A DNA stretch of 23,698 nt from Thermoplasmata archaeon (GTDB lineage: Archaea > Thermoplasmatota > Thermoplasmata > Lutacidiplasmatales > UBA184): assembly GCA_022750355.1 (NCBI GenBank), contig JAKIVW010000001.1, positions 22,414-46,111 of the forward strand. The letters are read 5' to 3'. The notes beneath the pieces are model-generated. The model saw only the letters and a program-made list of their open reading frames with translations, was not told the DNA's origin and ran no database searches. The position numbers and the translations under genes are program-made. Each line of letters opens with the position of its first letter. Positions within the stretch are counted from its first letter, which is position 1. Shown piece by piece: positions 21,796-23,698 of the stretch.

Positions 21796-23022
21796 ATGAC
21801 GACTCCCCCGCCGGCAAGCACCCGGAATCGACCTTCGGTCGCCCTAACGTTGGTCTACGCCTCGACGGCCGTAACCTGGGCCGCCTATGCGTTGATGGCG
21901 GTGGCGCTTCCGTTCCGATTTCAATCCCTCCACCTCTCGGTCGCCCAGTACGGGATCGCGATCGCGGCGCTCGCCCTCGGGATGCTGCTCACCGAGGCCG
22001 CCTGGGGCGTCGTGGCCTTTCGACTCGGGAACGCGCGCACCATCCTCCTGCTCGGGGTCGTCGTGGGCGTTCTGTATGCCGCCGTCGGCGTTTCCGACTC
22101 GTTCCTGACCCTGGTGGTCTCGCTCGGTCTCCTCGGCGCTCTCTTCGTCTTCCAAGTGCCCCTCATGCGGTGGATGGCCCTCACGGCGTGGGGACCCGGG
22201 ACCGGTGGGCAAGGGTCGGGGGTCTACGGGCTATTCTCGGGGACCGGACTCGTCGTCGGGACCGCCTTGGGCCCCCTCCTCTTCGTGGAGTTCGGGTTCG
22301 CCCGCCTGACGATCCTCGTCATCGTCGCCTACCTGGTGGGGGTGAGCTTCACGATCCTCCTCCCGTGGGATCAAGTGTCCCTGCCGCCGCGACGCCGGGG
22401 ATTCGCCCGCCACATCCGGGCGGTATTCTCCCGGCCGTTCGCGTTGGGCTCCGCGCTGGTCGTCCTCGCCTACTTCGGAAAGTCGTTGGTCTGGAGCTTT
22501 CTGCAGTACTATTCGGTGGGGCTCTTCCACGGCACCCCGTCCCAAGCCGGGTACGTCATCGGGGCGGCGCAGGCCACCAGCCTGGTCGCCGGCGCGGTCC
22601 TCGGGGTGCTGGTCGATCGATGGGGCGCCGGCCAATCCACGCCGTTCGGATTCTTCCTGGTCCTCTTGGGAGCGTTCGGGACCTTGTTCTCCACCTCCTA
22701 CCCCGAGATGGTGGGGGCGACGCTCGTCTTCGCCACCGGGTTGGGGTGGCTCTCGGCCAGCCTGCTGCCGTTGGCGCTCGGAGGCATGCCCGCCTCCCAG
22801 CAGGGAACCGCGGTCGGGGTGTTCGGTTCGTTCGAGGATTTGGGTCTCCTGGTCGGCCCCGTCGTGATCGGGTTCGCGTACGCCGGATACGGGGTTCACA
22901 CGGTGTTCGTCCTCGTGGCCGCGGTCGCGCTCGCCGGCGTCCTGCTCTCCCTCACGATCCGCGGGGGGAGGTTGGGAGATTCCCCTCGGTCGGCCACAGA
23001 GTCCGCGCCGCCACCGAGGTAG
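21796..23022 (+). CDS. Major facilitator superfamily transporter
   Basis: A 408-residue polytopic membrane protein with 11-12 hydrophobic segments in two halves, joined by a basic loop near the middle (LPPRRRGFARHI, about 196-207). Features of an MFS exporter: RLGNARTILLLGVVVG after TM2 (the loop 2-3 region, though the classical G-x3-D-R-x-G-R/K motif is only partial), LVDRWGAGQ in the matching position of the second half (about 273-281), and Gly-rich helices such as GLFSGTGLVVGTALGPLLF. A cytosolic polar tail follows SLTIRGG. The substrate is unknown; drug/metabolite efflux or sugar uptake are both possible. The ATG at 21796 gives a normal short N-terminus. No promoter is obvious. Confidence 0.9.
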   Translation: MTTPPPASTRNRPSVALTLVYASTAVTWAAYALMAVALPFRFQSLHLSVAQYGIAIAALALGMLLTEAAWGVVAFRLGNARTILLLGVVVGVLYAAVGVSDSFLTLVVSLGLLGALFVFQVPLMRWMALTAWGPGTGGQGSGVYGLFSGTGLVVGTALGPLLFVEFGFARLTILVIVAYLVGVSFTILLPWDQVSLPPRRRGFARHIRAVFSRPFALGSALVVLAYFGKSLVWSFLQYYSVGLFHGTPSQAGYVIGAAQATSLVAGAVLGVLVDRWGAGQSTPFGFFLVLLGAFGTLFSTSYPEMVGATLVFATGLGWLSASLLPLALGGMPASQQGTAVGVFGSFEDLGLLVGPVVIGFAYAGYGVHTVFVLVAAVALAGVLLSLTIRGGRLGDSPRSATESAPPPR

Positions 23023-23167
23023 GGACGACCGGAACCCGATGCGCCCCCTGCCGAACGCCGGGCGCCAGGCCCATTCGGAGGGGGATCGCAAAGGTCCGGC
23101 CCTTGAATCGAGTTGAGGAATCCCGTATCGACTCCGAGTCCCCCTCGCACCTCGAAGTGGTCTAGCG

Positions 23168-23338
23168 ATGAGTGCAGAAAGTGCCGCGCGGTCGTTCGTC
23201 AGTATCATTCTCTTGCTGATCGGGTTGGTGTTCCTCGTGGTCGCGGCGCTCGACTTCTTCGGGGGATTCGGTCTGGTCTACAGCCTCATCCTGGTCGTCA
23301 TCGGGGTCATCTTCCTCGCGATTTCGGGAAGCGTCTAG
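23168..23338 (+). CDS. 56-residue two-helix membrane protein
   Basis: A short gene with no homologue I recognise. The polar N-terminus MSAESAARSF is followed by a hydrophobic helix (about 11-28, SIILLLIGLVFLVVAALD), a Gly/Phe turn (FFGGFG), and a second helix (about 35-52, LVYSLILVVIGVIFLAIS), ending GSV. Codon use and the near-perfect membrane helix periodicity make it coding and not chance. It probably forms a hairpin in the cytoplasmic membrane. It lies between the MFS gene (145 nt away) and L7Ae; no ribosome binding site is obvious before the ATG. Confidence 0.7.
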   Translation: MSAESAARSFVSIILLLIGLVFLVVAALDFFGGFGLVYSLILVVIGVIFLAISGSV

Positions 23339-23410
23339 ACCCCGAGCAGAGCCCGCCCTCTCGGGCCGAGCGAGGGGAAGGGGGATCGGGACCATCGGCG
23401 CTGGCACCGT

Positions 23411-23416
23411 TAAATA
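23411..23416 (+). promoter_or_regulatory. TATA element for L7Ae
   Basis: taaata in ccgttaaatagcg, a close match to archaeal TATA boxes in a GC-rich background. Initiation about 25 nt later would fall near 23438-23441, giving a leader of about 48 nt before the ATG at 23488. Confidence 0.65.
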
Positions 23417-23442
23417 GCGAGTCCCCTACCCCACCTCCCGTG

Positions 23443-23473
23443 AGCCGAGGACCCCCCGTTCGGGGGTTCCGCT
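23443..23473 (+). promoter_or_regulatory. GC hairpin in the L7Ae leader
   Basis: A leader stem: CCCCC-gttc-GGGGG (23453-23466) extended by GGA/TCC across one C-T mismatch, and by AGC (23443-23445)/GCT (23471-23473) across a bulge of three bases, CGA. The ribosome binding site GAGGA (23479-23483) follows, 4 nt from the ATG. L7Ae of other archaea is known to bind kink-turns in its own leader. A GA (23474-23475) follows the outer stem, but I could not fit a canonical kink-turn with tandem G-A pairs. Confidence 0.5.
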
Positions 23474-23487
23474 GACGCGAGGAACAA

Positions 23488-23698
23488 ATGGCGCGACCCA
23501 TCTACGTGCGATTCGAGACGCCGACCGAGCTTGCCGACAAGGCCCTCCAACTCGTCCAGGTGGCGAGCGAGACCGGAAAGATCCGGGTGGGCACCAACGA
23601 GGTCACGAAGTCGAGCGAACGCTCGGAAGCCAAACTCGTGGTCATGGCCGAGGACGTCGACCCCGTCGAGATCCTCGTGCACATCCCGATGCTCTGCG
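23488..23698 (+). CDS. rpl7ae: Ribosomal protein L7Ae, cut by the window edge
   Basis: The first 70 residues of the archaeal 50S protein L7Ae, about 55-60% of the usual ~120. Clear family landmarks: the MARPIYVRFETP start, KIRVGTNEVTKSSERSEAKLVVMAEDVDP (about 31-59), with the G-T-N-E-x-T-K RNA-contact motif, and HIPMLC. The protein binds kink-turns in 23S rRNA, box C/D and H/ACA guide RNAs and RNase P RNA. It is the best evidence that the window is archaeal. The rest of the gene lies to the right of the window. ATG with ribosome binding site GAGGA. Confidence 0.97.
   Translation, partial: MARPIYVRFETPTELADKALQLVQVASETGKIRVGTNEVTKSSERSEAKLVVMAEDVDPVEILVHIPMLC

Noticed and set aside
20814..21821. 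335-codon minus-strand frame over the HxlR and SRPBCC genes
   Set aside because: It is rich in Arg, Asp, Gly and Pro with no motif, and conflicts with two well supported genes.
23440..23478. Canonical kink-turn in the L7Ae leader
   Set aside because: Only one GA step next to the outer stem could be placed; the tandem G-A pairs on both strands do not line up.

Overview
This window is a GC-rich (roughly 65% by eye) piece of an archaeal chromosome. The clearest lineage marker is at the right edge, where a truncated gene encodes archaeal ribosomal protein L7Ae. Several genes also carry archaeal-style TATA elements 25-40 nt upstream of their starts, some with almost no leader, and there is a two-finger C2H2 mini-protein and a TreT/GH15 carbohydrate set. 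A high-GC Thermoplasmatota relative is my best guess, but this is inference because no rRNA gene is present. I see no tRNA, rRNA, CRISPR array or complete insertion sequence.

Layout. 0.1-1.0 kb: a small conserved protein of unknown function, convergent with a TfoX-N-type protein. 1.2-4.5 kb: a large class III adenylate cyclase fused to a TolB-like domain and TPR repeats, tightly followed by a DUF4260-like membrane protein; a second, shorter cyclase-like gene faces them. 4.7-6.5 kb: a GYD-domain protein, an ICMT/PEMT-type membrane methyltransferase, a possible decayed small gene and a Rieske ferredoxin. 6.5-8.7 kb (minus strand): one 732-codon frame joins an IS630 transposase-like protein without its catalytic acids to an M29 aminopeptidase-like protein without its usual metal ligands. 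8.8-10.8 kb: a dual-specificity-type phosphatase and a SAM methyltransferase, convergent with a PD-(D/E)XK nuclease-like protein. 11.0-12.7 kb (minus strand): a VOC protein and an Rv2258c-like methyltransferase. 13.0-15.1 kb: a surface-anchored PQQ-like beta-propeller/PKD protein and a C2H2 mini-protein.

15.4-20.4 kb looks like a functional neighbourhood for a compatible solute, probably trehalose. It has a TreT-like GT4 glycosyltransferase abutting an MscS channel, a HAD-IIB sugar-phosphatase-like protein overlapping the MscS 3' end, and a GH15 hydrolase with both catalytic glutamates. GH15 enzymes of Thermoplasma relatives are known to include trehalases. Synthesis, pressure-gated release and hydrolysis would therefore lie side by side. 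20.5-21.5 kb: an HxlR regulator divergent from an SRPBCC protein, with an inverted repeat between their promoters. 21.8-23.7 kb: an MFS transporter, a 56-residue two-helix membrane protein and the L7Ae gene, whose predicted leader is almost entirely a GC-rich hairpin.

The most unusual item is the transposase-derived/M29 fusion. The frame stays open although all three DDE acids are gone, which suggests domestication rather than a live element. All similarity statements come from motif recognition by eye; no database search was run.
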